Shown here: positions 1-5,968 of the stretch, piece by piece
Numbering within the stretch: the stretch's first letter is position 1
How the letters are laid out: each line of letters opens with the position of its first letter
Origin: Aequorivita capsosiphonis DSM 23843
Lineage (GTDB): Bacteria > Bacteroidota > Bacteroidia > Flavobacteriales > Flavobacteriaceae
Length of the DNA: 64,000 nucleotides
Reading direction: 5' to 3'
Assembly: GCF_000429125.1 (NCBI RefSeq)
Contig: NZ_AUBG01000007.1
Coordinates: 1-64,000, forward strand
Translations under genes and position numbers: made by a program
Notes under the pieces: generated by a model
Told to the model about the DNA's origin: nothing
Database searches by the model: none
Seen by the model: only the letters and a program-made list of their open reading frames with translations

Positions 1-236
1 TTTAGAATTGAATCCTCAACTTTCTGATCGGTTCTGTTGGGGTGATTAATCGGCGTCCTTTCTTGCTCAATTAATCCCGATAGACCCATTTTCTCATACC
101 GAGAAATCAACTTGTAGGCGGTAGGTCGCGATATGTTAAATGACCTACAAAGTTCTGTGATGGTGTAATTTTGAGTTAACCATTCGTGAATAAATTCTAC
201 CTTTTGTTCCATTTTAGTTTTTGCTTTCCAGACCAT
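1..236 (-). CDS. IS481-family transposase, N-terminal fragment cut by the window edge
   Basis: The minus strand reads from an ATG at 236 to the window edge without a stop. The visible 78 residues form a helix-turn-helix DNA-binding region (start MVWKAKTKMEQK; recognition helix around RSFNISRPTAYKLI; then GLSGLIEQERTP and the basic stretch NHPNRT), the layout of the N-terminus of IS481-type transposases. The DDE catalytic domain lies outside the window. The gene reads away from the cassette array, and its upstream end carries the paired repeats at 276-317 expected at an IS481 terminus. Family assignment is by recognition of the N-terminal pattern only; a related IS3-like helix-turn-helix protein cannot be fully excluded. 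Confidence 0.8.
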   Translation of the reverse strand, partial: MVWKAKTKMEQKVEFIHEWLTQNYTITELCRSFNISRPTAYKLISRYEKMGLSGLIEQERTPINHPNRTDQKVEDSIL

Positions 237-275
237 GATAAAATACTTTTTCAAGCAATTTATGAATCTTAAAAG

Positions 276-317
276 TGTAAACTATGTCCCTTTAACTTTG
301 TAAAGGATGTCCCTTTA
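276..317. repeat. Paired 19-bp direct repeat at the end of the IS481-like element
   Basis: Two copies of TGTAAAnnATGTCCCTTTA at 276-294 and 299-317 match at 17 of 19 positions with a 23-bp period. Tandem boxes of this kind are typical of IS481-family termini. They sit just upstream of the transposase start and about 14 bp from the crossover point of the last attC-like site (338/339), so the element appears to have landed a few bases inside the next cassette. The exact outer tip and any target duplication cannot be fixed because the other end is outside the window. Confidence 0.6.
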
Positions 318-330
318 CCGTACCCAAATT

Positions 331-530
331 AACGCCAACGTTTAGTATAAAAGAAGTAGGGCTGTAAATAAGCAATTAACTTTCGGATTATCCACAAGCC
401 AAATCTTTTGCATTTTGTTTTATATTATTGTTCTAAAGCCAAATCAAAAGATTTGGCGACCTCGAAAATGCGCCTGAAACATTGGGATCAGCACTTACTT
501 GCCCTATTTTTTTTATACATTGTTAGGGTG
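331..530 (-). other. attC-like site A (cassette 5, retron cassette)
   Basis: Imperfect palindrome of about 200 nt. On the minus strand the first box is GCACCCTAAC (530-521), complementary to the opening of the same cassette at 2443; the crossover box is CG|TTGGCG at 340-333. Arms AGTATAAAAGAAGTAGGGC and GCCCTATTTTTTTTATAC pair across a central region, the same AT-rich arm design as the other sites. It is longer than the other four (about 135-140 nt). The reverse transcriptase stop codon TAA (523-525) is part of the first box. Confidence 0.75.
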
Positions 531-1380
531 CGTTTTTTTTCGTTTTCGCAACCTTTTTTACATATTTTATTCGTTGAATATGTCCATTTCTTGAAGCTTC
601 TTTAATTGTCAAATCATTCGAGCTGTCAAATGTGTTAGGAAGAGGACAAATTCCGTTGTTCTTTACTTGAATTCCTGTAACTCTTGGGTTTTTAGTACAA
701 TAGTGGGTCTTCTCAAAATTGATTTTCAATCCTCGATCTCGCAGTTCGTCTAAAATGACGTTTGTTCTTGGTTTAAAATCCGTTGGACTTGAAAAGGTAA
801 TATCATCAACGTATACTGAAACTTTAAGTCCTTCTAATTGATATTTTTTAAAAAGGTCATCACAACTATGATAAACAACTAATGATGCCAAAAATGAAGA
901 AGTAGGGCAACCTTGAGGAATTGCTCCTTCTTTTGTGCAAATTCGAGTTATTAATCTTGCGACATCTGGGTAGAATCCCTCCTTTCTAAGTGCATTTTCA
1001 ACACTTTTAAAGTGAACAGAGGGATAGAAGTTTTTTAAATTGGTAAGAAAAAAATATTTGTTTCCTTGATGAATACGTGCATTTAAGACAGCATCTTTAT
1101 TTTTTAATCCACCAAAAAAATATTCCGGTAATTTTATCTTATACAGAACATTGGTCAAAAGGTTAGATTGTACATCTTTTAATTTTTTAATTGGAGCGTT
1201 GATTGGTCTTGTTAGTGCAACACCATTTTCAAATCTTGGTTGTTTGTTATGATCTGTTTTAGGCTCGTTCCAATTCCTATAAAAATTACTTTCATTTGAA
1301 TCTATCGAGGATGATAAATTGAGCAAAAAATCTTTATCGATTTTTAAGGTAAATGCTAAATCCTTTATCCTTTTTTTCAT
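523..1380 (-). CDS. Retron-type reverse transcriptase
   Basis: A 285-aa reverse transcriptase of the retron class, which would copy part of a structured RNA into msDNA. Visible motifs: NARIH at 100-104 (the NAxxH motif of retron RTs), the finger/palm region up to KNFYPSV at 116-122, PQGCPTSS at 155-162, YVDD at 190-193 (two catalytic aspartates) and the VTG triplet at 234-236 used by retron RTs to recognise their RNA. The motif A aspartate expected just before LKNFYPS is Asn114 (codon AAT), which could abolish polymerisation. It lies 9 bp downstream of the XRE gene and ends in a TAA built into attC site A. A retron is favoured over a group II intron RT by length, the NAxxH and VTG motifs, the absence of a maturase domain and the neighbouring structured RNA. 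Confidence 0.9.
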   Translation of the reverse strand: MKKRIKDLAFTLKIDKDFLLNLSSSIDSNESNFYRNWNEPKTDHNKQPRFENGVALTRPINAPIKKLKDVQSNLLTNVLYKIKLPEYFFGGLKNKDAVLNARIHQGNKYFFLTNLKNFYPSVHFKSVENALRKEGFYPDVARLITRICTKEGAIPQGCPTSSFLASLVVYHSCDDLFKKYQLEGLKVSVYVDDITFSSPTDFKPRTNVILDELRDRGLKINFEKTHYCTKNPRVTGIQVKNNGICPLPNTFDSSNDLTIKEASRNGHIQRIKYVKKVAKTKKNAP

Positions 1381-1389
1381 TTCAGATTT

Positions 1390-1680
1390 TTATGAAATGA
1401 AAACGTCACTTATTAACCCTTTGATTGAAGGCTCTAACATATCGTAGGCATCTTGTTTAGATTCAGCAACATCATCTCTATTAAGAGATAGGAAAACTAA
1501 AACAGGCATAGGAATAGAAAGTGCATTAGCAATTTGTTTTAAAATACTTAATGTAGGCTCTTTTCTACCTTTCTCAATGGATGAAAGATAAGATTGAGAC
1601 AAACCACATTTGACAGCAAAATCGGTTTGTTTTAAACCTTTTTGCTGTCTTAAATTTTTTATGGCAGTACCTATATTCAT
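1390..1680 (-). CDS. XRE (Cro/C1-type) helix-turn-helix regulator of the retron
   Basis: A 96-aa protein when started at the ATG at 1680 (MNIGTAIKNLRQQKG). A longer frame opens at 1743, but that adds an unconserved stretch overlapping the previous gene's end, so the internal start is preferred. Residues 4-60 form a classic XRE domain: AIKNLRQQKGLKQTDFA, then GLSQSYLSSIEKGRKEPT and the final helix LKQIANALSI. The C-terminal 35 residues are unlike other families I know. It lies between the 78-aa gene and the RT gene, so the three are likely one operon. XRE partners are known in some retron classes; here it may be an autorepressor acting on the direct repeats at 2307-2372, or an effector whose activity the msDNA controls. 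Confidence 0.85.
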   Translation of the reverse strand: MNIGTAIKNLRQQKGLKQTDFAVKCGLSQSYLSSIEKGRKEPTLSILKQIANALSIPMPVLVFLSLNRDDVAESKQDAYDMLEPSIKGLISDVFIS

Positions 1681-1717
1681 AATGTTATTTGTTTTGAAAA
1701 AAAATGAGAAGTGGGAA

Positions 1718-1954
1718 TTAGAATAACTTAGTGATATCGTCAATTCCGAAGAATTTCAGAAATCTAAGAAGTAGGGAGAGAACTTTCAAAAATTCGTCTG
1801 GACTGTTGTCCTTTTCGTTGTTTGACATCTCTTCCAACTCTACTAAAATTGCTTTTAATAAAGCTTTATCCTCTTCCGAGAACGCGTACCCGCTCTTAGC
1901 GAGTAATGACTTCACTCCACTTTGGAGTTGGTCAATTCTGTGTTTGTGTTTCAT
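1718..1954 (-). CDS. Small retron-associated protein of unknown function
   Basis: A 78-aa protein, first gene after the retron ncRNA. It is mostly predicted helical: an N-terminal basic stretch (MKHKHRIDQLQSGVKS), an acidic middle (SEEDKALLKAILVELEEMSNNEKDN) and a leucine-rich amphipathic C-terminus (FLKVLSLLLRFLKFFGIDDITKLF). I do not recognise the family. It ends 37 bp before the XRE start used here and shares its strand with XRE and RT, so it is probably part of the retron operon. A membrane-active effector is conceivable from the C-terminal amphipathic helix, but this is inference only. Confidence 0.65.
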   Translation of the reverse strand: MKHKHRIDQLQSGVKSLLAKSGYAFSEEDKALLKAILVELEEMSNNEKDNSPDEFLKVLSLLLRFLKFFGIDDITKLF

Positions 1955-1994
1955 ACTGTATCGTATTTATTAAATTAAAATGGGAGCACTATGC

Positions 1995-2291
1995 TTCCTG
2001 CTTAATTAGCTACGTGAACCCATATAGGATACAGTCCTACGACACTTCTCGATTTCCTGCTTAAATAAAAAAAATCTCTAATACTAATTAGATACATCTT
2101 TAAGCAAATGTTGCAAGGGGTTTAATCATCTTAATGCTGCTTCGGTACAATCTTGTTTCAGTTGTACGTCTGTTCAGTCGCTAAGTCTCTTGTTGCCATT
2201 ACAAAGACCCATTACGGGTGGAGGGAAAAACCCTCTTCAATAGTTTTTTAACAAAACTCTTGGGTTCACTACACAAACATTTCAAAGAACT
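1995..2291 (-). ncRNA. Candidate retron msr-msd ncRNA
   Basis: A gene-free, highly structured stretch directly upstream of the retron operon on the same strand. A terminal pair fits the retron a1/a2 design: GTGAACCCA in the transcript at 2269-2261 and its perfect 9-base complement TGGGTTCAC at 2022-2014, enclosing about 240 nt. Within it are hairpins at 2221-2235 (GAGGG/CCCTC), 2207-2219 (ACCC/GGGT), 2145-2167 (GTACAA/TTGTAC), 2077-2092 (TCTAAT/ATTAGA) and 2025-2039 (TAGGA/TCCTA). A promoter at 2298-2327 would start transcription near 2291. The priming guanosine and the msr/msd boundary could not be assigned. The sequence TTAAGCAGGAA occurs on both sides of a2 (2064-2054 and 2005-1995). Confidence 0.7.
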
Positions 2292-2297
2292 ACAATG

Positions 2298-2327
2298 CGA
2301 ATATACACAAATTATTTCTGTGAGCAA
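2298..2327 (-). promoter_or_regulatory. Promoter of the retron ncRNA and operon
   Basis: On the minus strand TTG (2327-2325) is followed after 19 bp by TATATTCG (2305-2298), one mismatch from the TAnnTTTG -7 box, at a spacing usual for Flavobacteriia. It sits a few bases before the a1 arm of the candidate ncRNA and overlaps one copy of the direct repeat at 2307-2332. Confidence 0.55.
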
Positions 2328-2372
2328 TAAAAAAGACGAAAAGATGACAAATATTTTCTGTGAGGAATAAAA
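2307..2372. promoter_or_regulatory. Two 26-bp direct repeats over the retron promoter, candidate XRE operator
   Basis: The plus-strand sequences ACAAATTATTTCTGTGAG plus CAATAAAA at 2307-2332 and the near-identical copy at 2347-2372 match at 23 of 26 positions and are exactly 40 bp apart, close to four helical turns. One copy overlaps the -33 to -7 interval of the predicted promoter. The placement suggests binding by the cassette's own XRE protein; a simple duplication of promoter sequence is the alternative. Confidence 0.5.
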
Positions 2373-2435
2373 TAGGTAGTGAAAAGTCTTTAGTTTCCTT
2401 GGATTTTCAATGGTTTATCGATGTTTTTTCAAATG

Positions 2436-2570
2436 CACCCTAACGTTTATGTATATGAGCTGTGGCGTGTTTTAGCACGAACCTTTCGGATAAAAACTGA
2501 ACTTTGGGAAATCCGTAGATTTTCCAAATTGGCACAGACCAAGCCATAGCTTATATACTGTGTTGTGCAT
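2436..2570 (-). other. attC-like site B (cassette 4)
   Basis: Minus-strand boxes: TATGCACAAC (from 2571) complementary to the cassette 4 opening at 4466, and crossover box CG|TTAGGGTG (2445-2436). Arms GTATATGAGCTGTGGC and GCCATAGCTTATATAC can pair, with a further internal palindrome GGAAATCCGTAGATTTCC. Its 119-nt core matches sites C, D and E in length. Confidence 0.8.
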
Positions 2571-2589
2571 AGTGCTTTTCCACACTTTT

Positions 2590-3600
2590 TTATATTATCT
2601 CAAATGTTTTTATAAAGTCTTGAAATTTCTTTTCAACATTATTATCATCTGTAACTTGGAGCATATAGCTTTTCATTTTATGGTGAAAAAATACTGCTTT
2701 AGTAGTTCTTCCGTCTTGGGTGTTATCATAAAACACCGCGTCAAATTCTTTAAATTTACCTCGCTTATTATTAATTGACATCTCATCAAATTTTGTCTGA
2801 TAATAATCTAAATCATTTTTGTTGTAATCGGCAATTTCTTGTTCAGATTGACCTGCAAGAACGCTTTCAAAACTACTGACATTAATATTATAATCTGTAC
2901 CATTATCGTAAACGTGAAATGGTCTTGAATTATCATCCATTCCATTTTGCTTCATTTGTTGTATTCTCAATCTATCGAGTTTTATTTCTTTATTGCATTT
3001 GACCATAAATCCGTCTTCTTGAAATACTTGGTAGCCATCTTCTATTGCTTTATTCTTGTCAAATTTATTAGCAATAGGAATGTTCAAAATTCCTTCTTTC
3101 ATTGCAATAGACTTTATGCTTTTAGCAATTTGTGCAAAATTATTATCGCTTAATGCCATAGAATTAATTGTAAATTGCTCTGTGTCATTCCTTACTATTG
3201 CAAAAACTCCGTATGAAGTTAAGGTAACAATTCCAGCTCCTTGTTTTTTCAAGTCTTCTTCATAGAAGGAAATAACACCTTTTAGTCCGTTTTCTTCAAA
3301 TTCTTCTGTCCTTATAAATTCGCTGTTATCAAATAAATCAGTAGTATTTCGGGAAGCTAAATAATCTGTCAGTTCTGTTTTTAAATCTGAATTTCCAATT
3401 TGACCTACAATAATATTAAAATAAGAGTGTTCGCCTGCTTGCCAAGTTAATTCGTTGGTTTTGCTATATTTTTCTGGCAAATCAATCGAATACCCATTTC
3501 CAAAATCGAATTTCTCAAATGATGTATTTCTTTTTTGGTCGCAGGAATTTAAAAATAAGATTATTAGAAAGGCAGTAAAATAATTTGTTAGGTTTTTCAT
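2590..3600 (-). CDS. Lipoprotein of unknown function carried by cassette 4
   Basis: A 336-aa exported protein. Residues 1-20 are a lipoprotein signal peptide with lipobox LNSC (Cys20), so it should be anchored in a membrane of the cell envelope. The body contains two similar-looking halves, each with an extended hydrophilic region and a C-terminal portion resembling a PsbP/DUF1795-like fold pattern (for example FGNGYSIDLPEKYS near 33-46 and DGFMVKCNKEIKLD near 195-208), but I cannot name the family with confidence. It is the last of three same-strand genes in the cassette, 12 bp after the J-domain gene, so the three probably act together at the membrane. Confidence 0.75.
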   Translation of the reverse strand: MKNLTNYFTAFLIILFLNSCDQKRNTSFEKFDFGNGYSIDLPEKYSKTNELTWQAGEHSYFNIIVGQIGNSDLKTELTDYLASRNTTDLFDNSEFIRTEEFEENGLKGVISFYEEDLKKQGAGIVTLTSYGVFAIVRNDTEQFTINSMALSDNNFAQIAKSIKSIAMKEGILNIPIANKFDKNKAIEDGYQVFQEDGFMVKCNKEIKLDRLRIQQMKQNGMDDNSRPFHVYDNGTDYNINVSSFESVLAGQSEQEIADYNKNDLDYYQTKFDEMSINNKRGKFKEFDAVFYDNTQDGRTTKAVFFHHKMKSYMLQVTDDNNVEKKFQDFIKTFEII

Positions 3601-3612
3601 ATTGGTTAGTTT

Positions 3613-4131
3613 TTAGTTGCAAGCCTTAAATAAAAGCATAATTATTAATCCTGAAATAGCATAATAAATAAGCATTTGAAACATTTTTGAACCTGCTTGT
3701 TTAGTAGCTTCGACACTTAAATCTGCTATCTCTTTTAATGTCTGTTTTGCTAAATCCACCGCTTGTCTTCGTGCATTTTGCATCCATTTCTCTAAAGTTT
3801 CATCTTGTACTTCATATTCATACGTTCTTGATTTTGATTTAGTTTTTGAATTTGCATTTTCTTGTTTTTCATTTTTGTTTTCTGTACGTTGATGTTGATT
3901 TTGTTCTTTGAACTCTTTATATTTTAAATACTCAATATCATATCTTCTTCTTGCCTCACTATCTTTTAAAATTAGATAAGACTCATTTATTTCTATCATC
4001 TTCGTATTGGTGTCAGTACCAATATTTTTATCCGGATGCCATTTCAAAGCTTGCTTTTTATAAGCACTTTTTATTTCTGCTTGAGTTGCAGAATGTGAAA
4101 TTTCAAGAATGTAATAGTAATCTTTAAACAC
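3613..4131 (-). CDS. Membrane-anchored J-domain (DnaJ-like) protein
   Basis: A 172-aa protein with an N-terminal J domain (residues 3-66) including the HPD motif at 32-34, needed to stimulate the ATPase of Hsp70/DnaK, and the typical end AYLILKDSEARRRYD-like stretch. It lacks the G/F-rich, zinc-finger and substrate-binding domains of DnaJ. A charged Lys/Glu/Gln-rich linker (about 70-105) and amphipathic helices follow, and a hydrophobic segment near 150-170 (LIYYAISGLIIMLLF) would place it in the membrane with the J domain in the cytoplasm. It sits between a small membrane protein and a lipoprotein in one cassette, with gaps of 2 and 12 bp. A role recruiting DnaK to a membrane complex is inferred. 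Confidence 0.85.
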   Translation of the reverse strand: MFKDYYYILEISHSATQAEIKSAYKKQALKWHPDKNIGTDTNTKMIEINESYLILKDSEARRRYDIEYLKYKEFKEQNQHQRTENKNEKQENANSKTKSKSRTYEYEVQDETLEKWMQNARRQAVDLAKQTLKEIADLSVEATKQAGSKMFQMLIYYAISGLIIMLLFKACN

Positions 4132-4133
4132 AA

Positions 4134-4349
4134 TTAATCTCTTTTATCAAGTTGGTGTTTGTCCGTTTCTGTAATTTCACTTTTGACCGCAGGTTTTTTC
4201 CAAACTGCTCGAAGTCCTGCAATTAATCCTGCAAAAAGAATTAATCCTAAAAGTCCAGGTGTTCCACTTCCTTTATTCGCAAAAACTATAACTCCGAATA
4301 AAAAGAAAAAGCCGATTAAAATTCCGATTGTAACAATAACTTTTGACAT
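4134..4349 (-). CDS. Small two-helix membrane protein, cassette 4
   Basis: A 71-aa protein with two predicted membrane helices (about 3-24 and 31-49: VIVTIGILIGFFFLFGVIVF and LLGLILFAGLIAGL) and a short charged C-terminal tail rich in Lys, Glu and Asp. It is the first gene of the cassette, starting 117 bp after the crossover point, and is followed after 2 bp by the J-domain gene, which suggests translational coupling. No family recognised. Confidence 0.7.
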   Translation of the reverse strand: MSKVIVTIGILIGFFFLFGVIVFANKGSGTPGLLGLILFAGLIAGLRAVWKKPAVKSEITETDKHQLDKRD

Positions 4350-4458
4350 ATTTTTTTGGTTTAGTTGGTTTTCAAAATTCCGAAATGGTTTTATATTTTA
4401 CTTATGGTTTTCCTCAATTCCGAATGTTTATTTAATGTTTGGATTTTTTTTCAGCATT

Positions 4459-4596
4459 ATGCACAACGGCGTTTAGTATATGAAAAGTAGGCGATTTCGA
4501 AGCACTAAACTTTCAGTTAAGCACAAAGTTTGATACGAGCCAAAACCCTTGATTTTACTACTATTTCGCCTATTTTTTATATACATTGTTGTGGTG
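4459..4596 (-). other. attC-like site C (cassette 3)
   Basis: Minus-strand boxes: CACCACAAC (4596-4588) complementary to the cassette 3 opening at 5279, and crossover box CG|TTGTGCAT (4468-4459). Arms TAGTATATGAAAAGTAGGCG and CGCCTATTTTTTATATAC pair well; the core is 122 nt. Confidence 0.8.
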
Positions 4597-4603
4597 TCGT
4601 TTT

Positions 4604-4840
4604 TTATTCTTTTTCATCTCGAACGGTTTCTCTCGCTTTCTTTACAATTTCTCGATAGTCCGCTCGAAATGGTTCACTTAATTCCTTTTCTAAAATACAT
4701 TCTACATCCCATAGAACTCTTTGCTCTGATTGGTCTTCAAATCTGCTTAAGTCATCATTCTCATTGAATCTGCCGAGAAATTCGAAAAGAACGATTGCTT
4801 CTTCTTTAGTCAGTTCAATATTTACTTTGTCATCAGCCAT
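4604..4840 (-). CDS. Small acidic protein of unknown function, cassette 3
   Basis: A 78-aa cytosolic protein without signal or membrane segment. It contains ELTKEEAIVLFEFLGRFNEN followed by SEQRVLWDVECILEKELSEPF, a pattern I have seen in many small uncharacterised Bacteroidota proteins; function unknown. Its ATG lies inside the end of the preceding 142-aa gene (8-nt overlap, 4833-4840), so the two are translated together and may work as a pair. Confidence 0.75.
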   Translation of the reverse strand: MADDKVNIELTKEEAIVLFEFLGRFNENDDLSRFEDQSEQRVLWDVECILEKELSEPFRADYREIVKKARETVRDEKE

Positions 4841-5261
4841 TTTCTAATTCGGTTTCAAGGTCATTGAAGTATAAAATGAAAATCAAGAAGTCACCGATAT
4901 TTGTGTTAGTTTTACTTTTCTGTTTCAAAAAGTCGAAGCTTTCAATTCCTTCTTTTATTAATTCGCTGTCGGTCGGAAGTTTTTCAAATTGACTTAAACA
5001 CTCCTTTTTAGTCCGCTGGCAGTAGTCATTCCAACTTTCTCCTGATTTTCTTTCTGTCGTGTCGTATTTGTGCCAATAAAGTTCACAAGTTCCGTCTGGA
5101 AGTTTAAATTGAACTTGTCCGCCAATAATTCCAAGTCTGACTTCAACGGCTTTGTCAATGACTTCTCTAAAGTCTGTTCGCTTCCAACCATATTCTTTTT
5201 CGCTTACAATTGCCTTTTGTAAGATTTCAGACGGTAGATATTTTTCTTCGGTTTCTATCAT
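4833..5261 (-). CDS. Hypothetical protein, first gene of cassette 3
   Basis: A 142-aa soluble protein that starts 19 bases from the cassette crossover point, the short leader usual for cassette genes. Visible features are an N-terminal helix (SEILQKAIVSEKEYGW), a beta-rich centre with GGQVQFKLPDGTCELYWHKYD, and charged helices toward the C-terminus. No catalytic motif or family recognised. It overlaps the 78-aa gene by 8 nt, so a two-component unit (for example toxin-antitoxin-like or effector-immunity-like) is possible but unproven. Confidence 0.7.
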   Translation of the reverse strand: MIETEEKYLPSEILQKAIVSEKEYGWKRTDFREVIDKAVEVRLGIIGGQVQFKLPDGTCELYWHKYDTTERKSGESWNDYCQRTKKECLSQFEKLPTDSELIKEGIESFDFLKQKSKTNTNIGDFLIFILYFNDLETELENG

Positions 5262-5271
5262 TTTTTAAATG

Positions 5272-5408
5272 CACCACAACGTTTGGTGTAAGAATAGTTG
5301 CGTGGGTTAAGCACCTAAAATAACAAATATAAACCGAGCCTGTGGAAATTCCGCAGGAATTTCCAAGTACGCGAGAACCAGCAATTATTTTTACACAGTG
5401 TTGTACGC
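5272..5408 (-). other. attC-like site D (cassette 2)
   Basis: Minus-strand boxes: GCGTACAAC (5408-5400) complementary to the cassette 2 opening at 5839, and crossover box CG|TTGTGGTG (5281-5272). The centre holds a strong palindrome GTGGAAATTCC/GGAATTTCC near 5342-5364. The core is 121 nt. The right arm ends TTTTTACACAGTG where other sites have TATATACAnTG. Confidence 0.8.
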
Positions 5409-5415
5409 TGGCTTT

Positions 5416-5820
5416 TTATTCCTTACTACTTTTTATCAAATCGTTCTGCAAAAATTCAAATTTCGATTTTTTCCAAAAAGACAAGTTAAATAGACCTGTA
5501 GTACTGTCTTCTTTCCAAATCCCATTTTCAATTGACTCTACAGTCCATTTTATAGGTTTATTTCCTTTTTTGGTCAATTTTAATCTACAATCTTTAGAAA
5601 GTCCGAACGCAAAGCAATTCAGAGCATCATTTTCATTATAAAATTCCTCGTGCCAAAAGTCAAACGCAACAGTGAAATTTTCATTGCCGTTATCAGTCAG
5701 AGTTACTGGAAATCCGTTTTCATTATTTGGATTCACAGTTATTGATTCCGCATTTAATTCATATTCCGCTTCTGGATATTTCTTTAATCGGCTTACTATT
5801 TTGTTTATTGTTTTAGTCAT
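5416..5820 (-). CDS. Hypothetical protein of cassette 2
   Basis: A 134-aa soluble protein starting 19 bp from the cassette crossover point. The core has the pattern FDFWHEEFYNENDALNCFAFGLS, then RLKLTKKGNKPIKWTVE and STTGLFNLSFWKK, which I recognise as a recurring uncharacterised family found in scattered bacteria; I know no function for it. It is the only gene in its cassette. Wide phylogenetic scatter and cassette location are consistent with a mobile accessory or defence-related gene, which is inference. Confidence 0.75.
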   Translation of the reverse strand: MTKTINKIVSRLKKYPEAEYELNAESITVNPNNENGFPVTLTDNGNENFTVAFDFWHEEFYNENDALNCFAFGLSKDCRLKLTKKGNKPIKWTVESIENGIWKEDSTTGLFNLSFWKKSKFEFLQNDLIKSSKE

Positions 5821-5831
5821 TTTTTTAGCTG

Positions 5832-5968
5832 GCGTACAACGGTAAAGTATATGCGTTCGGTTGCGATTAAAAGCACTGACGTATCAATTTTAAACAAAAA
5901 CTTAATAAGATGAATGAAACTTTGAATAAGCACCAAACCGCAACTGACGTATATACAGTGTTATGCAC
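5832..5968 (-). other. attC-like site E (cassette 1)
   Basis: Minus-strand boxes: GTGCATAAC (5968-5960) complementary to the cassette 1 opening at 6365, and crossover box CG|TTGTACGC (5841-5832). Arms GTATATGCGTTCGGTTGCG and CGCAACTGACGTATATAC pair almost completely. Unlike the other sites it contains the probable start codon (5910) of an oppositely oriented gene in its loop. Confidence 0.8.

Noticed and set aside
408..605. Open frame on the plus strand across attC site A
   Set aside because: It lies over the palindromic site and the end of the RT gene, has a low-complexity hydrophobic product and no support.
523..1380. Diversity-generating retroelement or group II intron RT
   Set aside because: There is no maturase domain, template or variable repeat pair, and the NAxxH and VTG motifs plus upstream structured RNA indicate a retron.
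2560..2778. Plus-strand frame covering the end of the cassette 4 lipoprotein gene
   Set aside because: Antisense shadow of a clear lipoprotein gene with a proper signal peptide.
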